This document shows positions 55,340 to 63,933 of a DNA stretch of 64,000 nucleotides, in pieces. Both the position numbers and the translations under genes were made by a program. Below the pieces are notes generated by a model. It did not search any database and was not told where the DNA came from. It saw nothing but the letters and a program-made list of their open reading frames with translations. The DNA comes from Pseudomonas brassicacearum (lineage in GTDB: Bacteria > Pseudomonadota > Gammaproteobacteria > Pseudomonadales > Pseudomonadaceae): assembly GCF_000585995.1 (NCBI RefSeq), contig NZ_CP007410.1, forward strand, positions 4,491,430 to 4,555,429. Reading direction: 5' to 3'. Within the stretch, counting starts at the first letter, position 1. Each line of letters opens with the position of its first letter.

Positions 55340-56290
55340 ATGCTCTTCCCTTCCCGATGTGGCGCCGTGCCCGGCGTATTCGCAGCTGCCTTGCTACTGA
55401 GTGCCGTTACCGGATTACTCAGCTCCCCGACTCAAGCCCAAACGAGCGAGGCGTCCGCCCAAGGCGAAGCCCTCAGCCCCGAAGCCGCCCCCGCGAAAAA
55501 AGGTGCCTACCTGTCGGACTGGTACAACCAGGACCTGACACTCATCGGCAGCAAAGACATCAGTTTTGGTCCGCAGCCGGTCGACGATGTCTATCTGGAA
55601 TACGAATACTTCGGACGCAAAGGGCCTTTCGAACTGTATGGCTATGTCGATATCCCGAAGATTTTCAACATTGGCAACAGCCACGACAAAGGTGCCTGGG
55701 ACCATGGTTCGCCGGTGTTCATGGAGCATGAGCCGCGTATTTCCATCGACTATCTCAGCGGCCGCAGCCTGGCCATCGGGCCATTCAAGGAATGGTATGT
55801 CGCGTTCGACTGGATCTACGATCACGGCAGCAACAGCGCCAACCGCGCCAACACCTTGTACAGCGGCCTGGGCACTGACATCGACACCCATTCGCGGGTC
55901 AACCTGTCGGCCAATTTCTATGGGCGCTATCAATGGGAAAACTACGGCGCCAGCAATGAATATTCCTGGGACGGCTACCGCGCGCAGCTCAAATACATCG
56001 TGCCGATCAGCCAGTTCAGCAACGGTGCTTCGCTGACGTACATTGGCTTCACCAATTTCGATTTCGGGTCCGACCTGCACAAGGACAACCCGGCCCGTAC
56101 CGCCAATGCCACGGTCGCGACCAACGTGTTGCTCTATTCCTTCACGCACCTGCGCTTCACATTGGTGGGCCGCTACTTTCACAACGGCGGCAACTGGCAG
56201 GACGGCAGCGAGCTCAATTTTGGCGACGGCGACTTTCGCGCCCGCTCCGATGGCTGGGGATACTACGCCGGCGTCGGCTACCAGTTCTGA
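55340..56290 (+). CDS. Tsx-like nucleoside-specific outer-membrane channel
   Basis: A 316-residue outer-membrane protein with signal peptide (about residues 1-34, cleaved at TQAQ). The mature chain is a beta-barrel with many alternating strands and aromatic girdles: LEYEYFGRKGPFELYGYVDIPKI-like segments, YVAFDWIYDHGSN and a C-terminal GYYAGVGYQF with terminal phenylalanine. The pattern fits the Tsx/channel_Tsx family that admits nucleosides. ATG 55340 follows AAGGA; the frame upstream is discarded. The next gene is a purine nucleoside permease, which supports the role. Confidence 0.85.
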   Translation: MLFPSRCGAVPGVFAAALLLSAVTGLLSSPTQAQTSEASAQGEALSPEAAPAKKGAYLSDWYNQDLTLIGSKDISFGPQPVDDVYLEYEYFGRKGPFELYGYVDIPKIFNIGNSHDKGAWDHGSPVFMEHEPRISIDYLSGRSLAIGPFKEWYVAFDWIYDHGSNSANRANTLYSGLGTDIDTHSRVNLSANFYGRYQWENYGASNEYSWDGYRAQLKYIVPISQFSNGASLTYIGFTNFDFGSDLHKDNPARTANATVATNVLLYSFTHLRFTLVGRYFHNGGNWQDGSELNFGDGDFRARSDGWGYYAGVGYQF

Positions 56291-56332
56291 CCTGTCGAAA
56301 CACCACTTCGAATCCATGGAGGTAACGCACAC

Positions 56333-57357
56333 ATGAACAAACGCCTGCTTGCTTCAATCGGCCTGGCCGGTACGGCCCTCTTCTGCTCAGCTGCCGGGGC
56401 CGCACCGCCGTATCAGCCCAAGGTCATGCTGATCACGATGTTCGCCCCCGAGGCGCAGAATTGGATCGAACGCCTGGCGCTCAAGGATGAAATCCGCGTG
56501 CCAGGACTGTCCGCCCAGTACCCGGCCATCCACTGCAACGCCCAGCAGGTCTGTCTGCTGATCACCGGCATGGGCCAGACCAACGCGGCGGCCTCGACAT
56601 TGGCCCTGGCGTTCTCGCCGACCCTCGACCTGCGCAAAAGCTATTTCCTGGTGGCCGGGATCGCCGGCATCAACCCGCACCACGGCACCCTCGGCACAGC
56701 CGCCTGGGCCCATTACCTGGTGGAGTTCGGCACGCAATGGGAGCTGGACTCACGAGACGCGCCCAAGAACTGGCCCACCGGCTACCTGGGCATCAATACC
56801 AAGGGCCGAACGAAAAGCCGCCGCTGGACTACAAGACCGAAGTCTTCGAACTCAACCCGGCCCTGCAGGCCAAGGCGTTCGCCCTCAGCCAGAACGTGGC
56901 CCTGGCCGAAAGCAAGGAATCGGCGACCTGGCGCCTGAAATACCCCTACGCACCGGCCAACCAGCCACCGGTGGTGACCCGCTGCGACACCGTGGCGGGC
57001 AACACCTGGTTTTCCGGTACGCGCCTGAGCGAACGCGCCGAAGTCTGGACGCGCCTGCTCACGGACAACAAGGGCGTCTATTGCACAACCCAACAGGAAG
57101 ACAACTCCACCTACGAAGCCTTGCTACGGGCCAGTCGCGAAGGCCGGGTGGACATCAACCGGCTGGCGGTTTTGCGGGCCGGGTCCGACTTCGACCGTCC
57201 CGAACCCGGCGGCAGCGAAGTGGACAACCTGCTCAAGTACGCCGACCAAGGCGCGTTCGTCCCTGCGTTGGAAAACCTATTCCGCACCGGCAACCCACTG
57301 GTGCAGGACATCGTGAAGAACTGGTCGGTCTGGGAAAACGGGGTGCCAGGCCTCTGA
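56333..57357 (+). pseudogene. Purine nucleoside permease (NUP family), frameshifted
   Basis: The gene starts well (ATG 56333 after GGAGG, signal peptide MNKRLLASIGLAGTALFCSA) and reads as an NUP-family protein through MGQTNAAASTLALAF and VAGIAGINPHHGTLGTAAWA to about residue 158. At 56803-56808 (GGGCCG) one base seems missing: restoring a C (GGGCCCG) joins TKG to PNEKPPLDYKTEVFEL in the next frame, which runs on to a natural end at 57357. The joined product would be 341 residues, the normal family length. It could be a true inactivating mutation or a sequencing error in a GC run. It lies 43 bases after the Tsx-like gene. Confidence 0.88.
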
Positions 57358-57379
57358 TCTTTCTGGGCCTGGATTCTTT

Positions 57380-57492
57380 GTGGCGAGGGGATTTATCCCC
57401 GCTGGGTCGCGAAGCGGCACCAAGTCTGGCCCGCCGGATAACCGGGGTTCAGGACCGCTTCGCGCTCCAACGGGGATAAATCCCCTCGCCAC
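57380..57492. repeat. REPIN, type C
   Basis: Arms GTGGCGAGGGGATTTATCCC and inverse copy, inner GGTCGCGAAGCGGCACC and GGACCGCTTCGCGCTCC. It lies between the permease pseudogene and the small conserved gene, both on the plus strand. Confidence 0.9.
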
Positions 57493-57605
57493 AGGGAACC
57501 GTTGAGCGACGGAGGTTGGGCTGTTCTCAACGGCTCAGCCAATGGAATTTTCCCTCCCGGGCAGGATCATTTGAACATCAACCGCGCGTACCCAGGAGAC
57601 CGCCG

Positions 57606-57890
57606 ATGCCTCTCGCCCGATCCGCCGCCGACAGCACTCACCTTGACTACGGTCTCGACACCCTGTTTGGTCGCGAGACCAAAAGTATCGATTGCCAATA
57701 CGACGTCCAGCGCCTCGACGAGGACAAGCCGGTGTGGTTCGCGCTGCACGTTCAACCGCCGATGCCGGACGACTTGGACAAGGCCGAGATCGTGGTGTTC
57801 AGCGCCGAGGGCCGGCGCCTGAGCGGCATCGTCCGCAGCACTGAACGCCTGGCCGATGGCAGCCTGCAACTGAACGTGGAACCCGACTGA
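57606..57890 (+). CDS. Conserved hypothetical small protein
   Basis: A 94-residue protein starting MPLARSAADSTHLDYGLDTL. ATG 57606 follows AGGAGA. Sequence features are a LFGRETKSIDCQYDVQRLDED segment, strands such as VWFALHVQPP and EIVVFSAEGRRLSGIV, and an acidic C-terminus. One cysteine; no signal or membrane segment. Probably a small cytoplasmic alpha/beta protein. I do not recognise a named family. It is convergent with the F420-type oxidoreductase gene. Confidence 0.72.
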   Translation: MPLARSAADSTHLDYGLDTLFGRETKSIDCQYDVQRLDEDKPVWFALHVQPPMPDDLDKAEIVVFSAEGRRLSGIVRSTERLADGSLQLNVEPD

Positions 57891-57926
57891 GCCTGGCAGG
57901 CCATGGCGCTGAATACTGCCTGTGGC

Positions 57927-58538
57927 TCAGTCGAACTTGACCAGGTTCAGCACCGGCAGCGGGCCGCCCGGGAACTGGGTCAAGTGTGCGCCGACACTCA
58001 GGGGGCCCAGGTCCACGCTGAAAAAACCCAAGCGCTCGATCAACTGCGCGACGTCACCCCGTGCCTGCGCATCGTCACCGGTCAGGAACAACACCCGCTT
58101 GCCGCCTTCGGACGTCGGGTCTGCCTCCAGCAGGCGCGCCAGCAGATGATTGAAGGCCTTGACCACCCGTGCGCCCGGCACCCACTCGCTGAACACCTCG
58201 GTCGAGGCCCGGCCCTGGAGGTCCACGGCCTTGAACCCCGGCACTTCGATTGCGTTATTGGCGTCGATCACGATTCGCCCGGCAAAATCCGGCAGACCAC
58301 CCAGCGCCTGGGGCAACTTCGACCAGTTGACCGCCACCAGCACCATCGGCTGGGCGGCCGCCTCCTCCACGGTTCCGGCCCGTACGCTTGGACCGAGGTC
58401 AGCCACAAGCTCGGCCAGGCTTTGCGGGCCACGGCTGTTGGCAATGACGACATTGATGTTCTGGCGGGCCAGGGCGCGGGCGAAAGCACTGCCGATGGCG
58501 CCGGCGCCAATGATGCCGATGGTGTCGATGCTGCTCAT
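57927..58538 (-). CDS. F420-dependent NADP oxidoreductase-like protein
   Basis: A 203-residue Rossmann protein of the NADP oxidoreductase coenzyme F420-dependent family. GIIGAGAIGSAFARAL (residues about 7-22) binds NADP, with IANSRGPQSL at the end of strand 2 (NADPH-type SRGP). Later motifs are VIDANNAIEVPG, RVVKAFNHLLARLL and LFLTGDDAQA. Pseudomonas does not make F420, so the enzyme probably uses NADPH alone. The ATG at 58538 has GAGGA upstream. It is divergent from a LysR gene across a palindrome at 58608-58631, implying control by that regulator. Confidence 0.87.
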   Translation of the reverse strand: MSSIDTIGIIGAGAIGSAFARALARQNINVVIANSRGPQSLAELVADLGPSVRAGTVEEAAAQPMVLVAVNWSKLPQALGGLPDFAGRIVIDANNAIEVPGFKAVDLQGRASTEVFSEWVPGARVVKAFNHLLARLLEADPTSEGGKRVLFLTGDDAQARGDVAQLIERLGFFSVDLGPLSVGAHLTQFPGGPLPVLNLVKFD

Positions 58539-58607
58539 GTTGTGTGTCCTCAAGGTTGGATAAGCCTGGCGGTGATGTCCGCCGTTGAGGTGCATGGTGC
58601 CCTTGTC

Positions 58608-58631
58608 ATTACCTTCTGATTAGCCGGTAAT
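58608..58631. promoter_or_regulatory. LysR-type palindrome between divergent genes
   Basis: ATTACC (58608-58613), 12-base spacer, GGTAAT (58626-58631). It is a perfect dyad located between the oxidoreductase and LysR genes and about 40 bases before the latter, the expected autoregulatory site. Confidence 0.5.
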
Positions 58632-58671
58632 ATGGCGAATCATTTTCAAGCATTACTATCAGGTCCACCCC

Positions 58672-59601
58672 ATGGAAAGCCTCGCCAATCTCGAATGCTT
58701 TGTTCGCAGCGCCGAAACCGGCAGTTTTTCGGCGGCCGCGCGGTCGCTTGCGCTGACGCCGGCCGCCGTGAGCCGCAACGTGGCGATGCTGGAGCGGAAT
58801 CTGGGAGTGCGGTTGTTCCAACGCTCGACCCGCAAGCTGTCCCTGACCGAAACGGGAGAGCATTTTCTCGCCAGCATCGGCGGCAACCTCAACGCCCTGC
58901 AGGCGGCCATCGGTGCGGTGACCACGGAGCGCGGCGAACCGGCCGGGGTGCTGCGCGTCAGCTTGTCCCCGAGCTTCGGTATCGGCCAGGTACTGCCGTT
59001 GATGCCGCAGTGGCTGGCCCGCTACCCGCTGATCCGTCCGGACTGGCATTTCGAAAACCGCCCGGTCGACCTGATCGCCGAAGGTTTCGACGCGGCCATC
59101 GGAGGCGGCTTCGCACTGACGCCCGGGGTGGTATCGCGCACCTTGGCGCCCGCGCACCTGATTGCCGTCGCCAGCCCAGCCTACTTGGCCGAACGCGCCC
59201 TGCCCCGGCAACCCGAGGACCTGGCCAGTCTGGATAACATCGTGCTGCGGGCCAGCCGCACCGGCCGGGTACGCCAGACTGTGCTGCGCAACGCCGCCGG
59301 GCGTGAATGCGCCGTGCAACTGAACGAGTCCATGATCTTCAATGACCCCGTTGCCATGCGTGAGGCCGCCTTGCTCGGCCTGGGCGTGGCCCTGCTGGTG
59401 GTGCCCGACGCCGTGCCCTGGCTGGAGCGTGGCGAATTGGTGCGGCTGTTACCGGATTGGTATGTGGACCTTGGCGTGATTTCTCTCTACTACCCCAGCC
59501 GCACGCTGATGCCGGCCAAGACTCGCGCCTTTATCGATTTCATCACCGAGTATTTCGAGCGCAAGGCGTTGGCCCGGCGCTTCAGTGCCGGACCGGTTTG
59601 A
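58672..59601 (+). CDS. LysR-family transcriptional regulator
   Basis: A 309-residue LysR-type regulator of the CrgA/DmlR-like group. The N-terminal helix-turn-helix spans about residues 1-60 (FVRSAETGSFSAAARSLALT, AAVSRNVAMLERNLGVRLF), then the substrate-binding domain (about 90-300). ATG 58672 follows AGGT. It is divergent from an NADP oxidoreductase gene with a dyad between, so this enzyme is its probable target. The inducer is unknown. Confidence 0.9.
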   Translation: MESLANLECFVRSAETGSFSAAARSLALTPAAVSRNVAMLERNLGVRLFQRSTRKLSLTETGEHFLASIGGNLNALQAAIGAVTTERGEPAGVLRVSLSPSFGIGQVLPLMPQWLARYPLIRPDWHFENRPVDLIAEGFDAAIGGGFALTPGVVSRTLAPAHLIAVASPAYLAERALPRQPEDLASLDNIVLRASRTGRVRQTVLRNAAGRECAVQLNESMIFNDPVAMREAALLGLGVALLVVPDAVPWLERGELVRLLPDWYVDLGVISLYYPSRTLMPAKTRAFIDFITEYFERKALARRFSAGPV

Positions 59602-59743
59602 GCGGTCGGATGATGGTGCCGATCAAGCGTTCCTCCGTACCCCCGGCACCGCAATGGCCGGCCCATCCGCCACGGGCGCTGGAGTCAGGCACGGCGCCCA
59701 TGGGATGATCGGCCTCCAAACGCGATCACCGTGGAGAGTTTCA

Positions 59744-60331
59744 ATGTCATTGCTGAGTAAACACGCCGCCGCCCTGTTGCTGACGGCCATCGCCAGCCTG
59801 GCCGCGGTATCCGCCCAGGCGGCCCAGCCCAAAACCGCCGGTGATGCGCCGGCGCAGAAGGTTTCGATGCTGGGCGGCAAGTTCCTCTTCACCTTGCCCA
59901 AGGGGTTCATCGCCACACCATTGCCCGCCGGTGATGCCGCCCAGGGTACCGCTGGCGCGACAGGAACGATGTACAGCAATGCCACCAGCCGGACCGTGGT
60001 GATCGCCGCAGAGAACACCATCATCAACGGCGCGAAGGTGAAAGATGATGATGGTGCGTTCCTCGACGCCACCATGGGCGACTTCGCTGCCCAGCGAACC
60101 ACAGCGCTGCCGGACGCCAAGATCCTGAGCGCAAAAGGCCTGACCCAGAAAGGCACCGGCCTGGGCCTGCGTCAGCTCGACACCAGCGCCACCCAGGGCG
60201 GCGGACCGACCCTCGACACCACGTTGCTGGCTGCCTCCGGCACACGCATGGCGGTGGTTCAGGTCATCTCCCGGGCCAGCGACAAGGCTGGTCATGAGGC
60301 GTTGGTGAAACAGATCGCCAGCGGTCAATAA
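59744..60331 (+). CDS. Exported conserved hypothetical protein
   Basis: A 195-residue protein with Sec signal peptide (residues 1-26, ending SAQA). The mature chain contains MLGGKFLFTLPKGFIATPLP and a TGTMYSNATSRTVVIAAENT segment, with an alternating strand pattern and no cysteine. ATG 59744 follows GTGGAGA. It is a periplasmic protein of unknown function. It lies 142 bases after the LysR gene, in tandem, but there is no evidence of shared control. Confidence 0.8.
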   Translation: MSLLSKHAAALLLTAIASLAAVSAQAAQPKTAGDAPAQKVSMLGGKFLFTLPKGFIATPLPAGDAAQGTAGATGTMYSNATSRTVVIAAENTIINGAKVKDDDGAFLDATMGDFAAQRTTALPDAKILSAKGLTQKGTGLGLRQLDTSATQGGGPTLDTTLLAASGTRMAVVQVISRASDKAGHEALVKQIASGQ

Positions 60332-60345
60332 GCGCCCCAGAACAT

Positions 60346-60434
60346 GTGGGAGCCGAGCTTGCTCGCGATGGCGTCGGCACACCCAACTTTGATGCAAGCT
60401 GACCCACCGCTATCGCGAGCAAGCTCGCTCCCAC
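60346..60434. repeat. REPIN, type A variant
   Basis: The left arm has an extra C (GTGGGAGCCGAGCTTGCTCG); the right arm is standard (GCGAGCAAGCTCGCTCCCAC). Located between the convergent exported-protein and alpha/beta hydrolase genes. Confidence 0.9.
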
Positions 60435-60449
60435 AGGGATTTACAGTGA

Positions 60450-61166
60450 TCAGGGGTTGAGCCGCTCCAACCAGGCCCGCAGGTCTTGCACTTCCAGGGC
60501 GCTGATACTGTGACCCACGCCCGGGTAGGCATGGAATTCGGGTTCCAGGGCCAGGGTCTTGAGGAAGGTGTTGGCCTCGGTACCGTCGTGATAAGGGATG
60601 ATCGGGTCTGCCGTGCCGTGGCCGATGAACACGGCCAGTGTCCGTCGCGATTCGTCGGGGGTCAGTTCGGCCCGCAGCACCGGCAGGACCTTTCCGCCCA
60701 TCGCGGCAATCCCGCCGACCGCTTCGGGGTGTCGCAGCGCCACCTCATAGCTCATCATGGCGCCCTGGCTGAAGCCCACCAGATAGACATTGCTCGCGTC
60801 GGTCGGGTACTTGGCCCGGGCCTTCTCGATGAACGCCAACAGCATCTGGCCGCTGGCCTTCAGGTCCGACGTGTCGCCGTCATAGGCACCCTCACCCTTC
60901 TTGGCGAACCACTGGTAATGATCCGGCTCCATGGTTTTAGGGGCCCGCACCGAGAGGTAATTGTAGTCTTTGGGCAGTTCGTCCCTGAGCTCGAACAGGT
61001 CCTGTTCGTTGCTGCCGGAGCCATGCAGAAAGATCACCAGCGGTCGGTTCCTGGCCTGTTCATCGACGTGGGCGAGGTAGTTGAGCGGCAAGTCCGTGTG
61101 CAGCGAGGGCTGAGCCTGCAACCCGGACGAAACCAGCAACAGGAACAGGGCGAGCGCTTTAAACAT
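60450..61166 (-). CDS. Exported alpha/beta-hydrolase (phospholipase/carboxylesterase type)
   Basis: A 238-residue hydrolase with a signal peptide (MFKALALFLLLVSSGLQAQ). The oxyanion region is VIFLHGSGSNEQD (about residue 42-54), the nucleophile serine lies in LVGFSQGAMMSYEVAL (GFSQG), the aspartate in GTADPIIPYHDG and the histidine in AYPGVGHSIS. It resembles esterase/acyl-protein thioesterase-like hydrolases and poly(3-hydroxybutyrate) depolymerase-like esterases in the periplasm. ATG 61166 has GGAGGA upstream. The substrate is unknown. Confidence 0.9.
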   Translation of the reverse strand: MFKALALFLLLVSSGLQAQPSLHTDLPLNYLAHVDEQARNRPLVIFLHGSGSNEQDLFELRDELPKDYNYLSVRAPKTMEPDHYQWFAKKGEGAYDGDTSDLKASGQMLLAFIEKARAKYPTDASNVYLVGFSQGAMMSYEVALRHPEAVGGIAAMGGKVLPVLRAELTPDESRRTLAVFIGHGTADPIIPYHDGTEANTFLKTLALEPEFHAYPGVGHSISALEVQDLRAWLERLNP

Positions 61167-61230
61167 TGATCTTCCTCCATCGTTCGATAGCTGCACGGTA
61201 AACACCGTGCGGTGAGGTAGACAGCACTTA

Positions 61231-62343
61231 TCAGTCGTTGATCAATTTCCCCACGCGAATAGGCTCACGCCCGGCGACTTTCGCCTGCCAGATCCCCGGC
61301 TGGGTGTAGCGCCCGCGGTCCAGGGCGAATAGCACACCGCTGGTACCCGCCCGCACGGTGGTGACCCGGTCGCTCAGCGGATCGACCACTTCAAACAACG
61401 GATCGCCCTGCTCCACCCACTCCCCGGCTTCACGCAGGAAACTCACGACGCCATGGTGCGGCGCGAACAGGTATTGCGTGCCTTCGAACGGAAAGCCTTC
61501 ACAGCATTCGCTGGGCGCGGACGGCCAGTCCCCGGCGATAAGGCCCTGCTCGGCCAGAAACCCGAGGATGGCTTCGCAATTGGCCCGGGCCTGCTCCACC
61601 CGGGTGTCGCCCATGCTCCCCAGTTCCAGCGTTGTCGCCAGGTTGGCCGGCGGAATCGCCGCTTCGGGAAAGGCCTTGGCCAAGCGCAACCAGGGCGAGG
61701 AGCAGGATTCATCGAACGAACTGCCGCCGGAATCTTCACACAACAACGCCACCCCGGCGTTCAACCGCGCGGCCAGGGAACGCCACTGCGGCCAGTGCTG
61801 TGGCAACGCGTACAAATGGATCGCTGCCTCGAAATCGCAATGTAGATCCAGGGTGATATCGGCGTCGCAAGCATGGCGCAGCAACAGCCGATGCAGCGCC
61901 TCGAGTTGTGAAGGCGGCGCTGGCAGATCATCGAGAACCTGGGCCATGGTCTGGCGGATCAACGTGATATTGGCGGCTGGGTCGTCACCCAGGCGATCAC
62001 CGATGCGTTGCGCCACCGGGGCGCTGAGTTCGACAAAGGCGCGGTTGAAATTCTTGCCACTGCCCAACTCGAAACGCCCCATGTGAGCGCTTTGCAGATG
62101 CTGATCCAGACCGATGGGATTGGCCACCGGCACCAGTTCGATCACCCCCTTGAGCAGGCCCTGGGCCTCAAGATCGTTGAGCCGCTGCTTCAGCTCCCAG
62201 GCGGTGCGCATGCCCGGCAATTCATCGGCGTGCAGACTGGCCTGGATGTAGGCCTTGCGCGGGCCATGGCCGTAGCGAAACACGCTGAGCCGGCGCTCTG
62301 TGCCCAGGTGACTCCATGGCAGGGTATGGTCGATGCGTTGCAT
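61231..62343 (-). CDS. Succinylglutamate desuccinylase/aspartoacylase-family protein (AotO-like)
   Basis: A 370-residue M14-type zinc hydrolase. The metal site uses H-x2-E in ASLHADELPGMR (about residues 37-48) and a later histidine in TLDLHCDFEAA; GKNFNRAF contains the family substrate-binding asparagine and arginine (NxNR-type). The C-terminal beta-barrel (EWVEQGDPLFEVVDPLSD) is typical of the AstE/aspartoacylase branch. The ATG at 62343 follows GGAG. It lies 103 bases downstream of an AotJ-like arginine-binding protein; in the P. aeruginosa aot operon a similar gene (aotO) accompanies the transporter. The substrate is unknown. Confidence 0.87.
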   Translation of the reverse strand: MQRIDHTLPWSHLGTERRLSVFRYGHGPRKAYIQASLHADELPGMRTAWELKQRLNDLEAQGLLKGVIELVPVANPIGLDQHLQSAHMGRFELGSGKNFNRAFVELSAPVAQRIGDRLGDDPAANITLIRQTMAQVLDDLPAPPSQLEALHRLLLRHACDADITLDLHCDFEAAIHLYALPQHWPQWRSLAARLNAGVALLCEDSGGSSFDESCSSPWLRLAKAFPEAAIPPANLATTLELGSMGDTRVEQARANCEAILGFLAEQGLIAGDWPSAPSECCEGFPFEGTQYLFAPHHGVVSFLREAGEWVEQGDPLFEVVDPLSDRVTTVRAGTSGVLFALDRGRYTQPGIWQAKVAGREPIRVGKLIND

Positions 62344-62446
62344 GGGGAACTCCGGATGGCGATATCTCGATAGGCGCAGGGTAAAACAATCGCCCATGAA
62401 AAAGGTGGCCGACCGGGTCAACGGCGGGCCACCTTGGACTCAGCGA

Positions 62447-63226
62447 TTAATGCCCGTAGACGTCAAACGCGAAGTATTTGTCCTGGACCTTCTTGTAGGT
62501 GCCGTTGGCGCGGATTTCAGTGATGGCGGCGTTGAATTTCTCGGCCAGGGCGTTATCACCCTTGCGCACCGCAATGCCGGCGCCACCGCCGAAATACTTC
62601 GCGTCTTCATAAGTCGGGCCGACGAACGCGAAACCCTTGCCGGCGTCGGTTTTCAGGAAGCCGTCGTCGAGGTTGACCGAGTCGGCCAGCATGGCGTCGA
62701 GGCGCCCGGCGACCATGTCCAGGTTGGCTTCCTGCTGGGAGCCGTAGCGCACCAGGTTGATACCTGCTGGCACCAGTACCTCGGTGGCGAAACGGTCATG
62801 GGTACTGGCGCGCAGCACACCGACTTTCTTGCCCTTGAGTTCGGTGAGCGGGTCCTTGACGGCGGAGCCTTCCTTCATCACGAAACGCGCCGGGGTGTGG
62901 TAGTACTTGATGGTGAAGTCGACGTTTTTCTTACGGTCGTCGGTGATGGTCATGGACGAGAGGATCGCGTCGATTTTCTTCACTTTCAGCGCAGGGATCA
63001 GGCCGTCGAATTCTTGCTCGACCCAGGTGCACTTGACCTTCATCTGCTCACAGAGCGCGTCACCGATATCCACATCGAAACCGGTCAGCTTGCCGTCGGC
63101 GGTTTTCATCGAGAAGGGTGGGTACCCGGCTTCGATCCCGAGGCGGATCGGCTTGGCCTCTTCGGCCACGGCCGACAGGGACAACACGGACAGTGCCAGG
63201 GCACCGAACATTGCTAGCTTCTTCAT
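62447..63226 (-). CDS. Lysine/arginine/ornithine-binding periplasmic protein (AotJ-like)
   Basis: A 259-residue solute-binding protein of the HisJ/ArgT/AotJ family. Signal peptide [21 protein letters not shown] (21 residues) then [17 protein letters not shown]. Ligand-site and family motifs are [41 protein letters not shown] (two-fold) and [12 protein letters not shown]. It binds basic amino acids in the periplasm. ATG 63226 follows AGGAG. No permease or ATPase genes follow; only the AotO-like hydrolase does, so it must use a transporter encoded elsewhere. Confidence 0.92.
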   Translation of the reverse strand: MKKLAMFGALALSVLSLSAVAEEAKPIRLGIEAGYPPFSMKTADGKLTGFDVDIGDALCEQMKVKCTWVEQEFDGLIPALKVKKIDAILSSMTITDDRKKNVDFTIKYYHTPARFVMKEGSAVKDPLTELKGKKVGVLRASTHDRFATEVLVPAGINLVRYGSQQEANLDMVAGRLDAMLADSVNLDDGFLKTDAGKGFAFVGPTYEDAKYFGGGAGIAVRKGDNALAEKFNAAITEIRANGTYKKVQDKYFAFDVYGH

Positions 63227-63380
63227 TTTTGCTCCTGAGTGCGCAGGGTTTTTATTGGCAATTATTGGCAGATTCGTAGGCAGCGTTCGGTCAGCGAGGA
63301 ACCGAAGTGGGCGGGAGTCTAGAGGGGTGCTCAGGAGGGGAATTGTGTTGAGGCGACAAATAGTTACGAAAACGGCTTGA

Positions 63381-63609
63381 TTTGTGTGTATATCCGTTGC
63401 TGCGGTAACGGCTTCTTAGGGTTCCGCTCTTACAGCGGGTCACTTTCGAAAATCCGGAAGCCGGCCCAGGCGAAAGTAACCAAAGCGCTTTTGCCCCACC
63501 ACTCGGTGCCTCGCCTAGGCTCGGCATGCCCGAACGCAGGCATTGCTCCGTGGGCCGCCGAGATCAACGTCCGGCGCGAGGCGGCCTGATAGCCGACCTG
63601 TCTCTTTTG
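63381..63609. repeat. Recurrent Pseudomonas intergenic module, noncoding
   Basis: A 229-base stretch carrying TATCCGTTGCTGCGGTAACG, TCTTACAGCGGGTCACTTTC, AAAGTAACCAAAGCGC and CACTCGGTGCCTCGCCTAGG. I recall this block, sometimes annotated with spurious short genes, from many pseudomonad genomes, usually beside REPs. The inverse pair CTTTCG / CGAAAG is internal. Its function is not known to me. Nothing here codes convincingly. Confidence 0.6.
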
Positions 63610-63627
63610 TCGTACTCCGATCCAACT

Positions 63628-63715
63628 GTGGGAGCGAGCTTGCTCGCGAAAGCGGTGGGTCAGCTTGCATGGATATTGGCTGTGCTGACGTCTTCGCGGG
63701 CAAGCCCGCTCCCAC
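63628..63715. repeat. REPIN, type A
   Basis: Arms GTGGGAGCGAGCTTGCTCGC and the variant inverse GCGGGCAAGCCCGCTCCCAC, with a spacer containing GCGGTGGGTCAGCTTGCATG. It is one of three REPs in the last 400 bases. Confidence 0.9.
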
Positions 63716-63762
63716 ATTGGTTTTGAGGTGTTCATGGAAATTGCAACGGCTCCAAATCCTCT

Positions 63763-63850
63763 GTGGGAGCGAGCTTGCTCGCGAAAGCGGAGGGCCAGTT
63801 TGCGGTGATGTTGGCTGTGCCTACGTCATCGCGAGCAAGCTCGCTCCCAC
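63763..63850. repeat. REPIN, type A
   Basis: Arms GTGGGAGCGAGCTTGCTCGC and inverse copy. It lies 47 bases after the previous REPIN in the same orientation, a tandem arrangement seen only here in the window. Confidence 0.9.
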
Positions 63851-63933
63851 AAGTTTTTGACGCTCCGCGTTCCGTTTCTGAAATCAATTGCTCCCCCCTG
63901 GCCTTCTGAAAATCTCGTAGGAATTCACTCATC

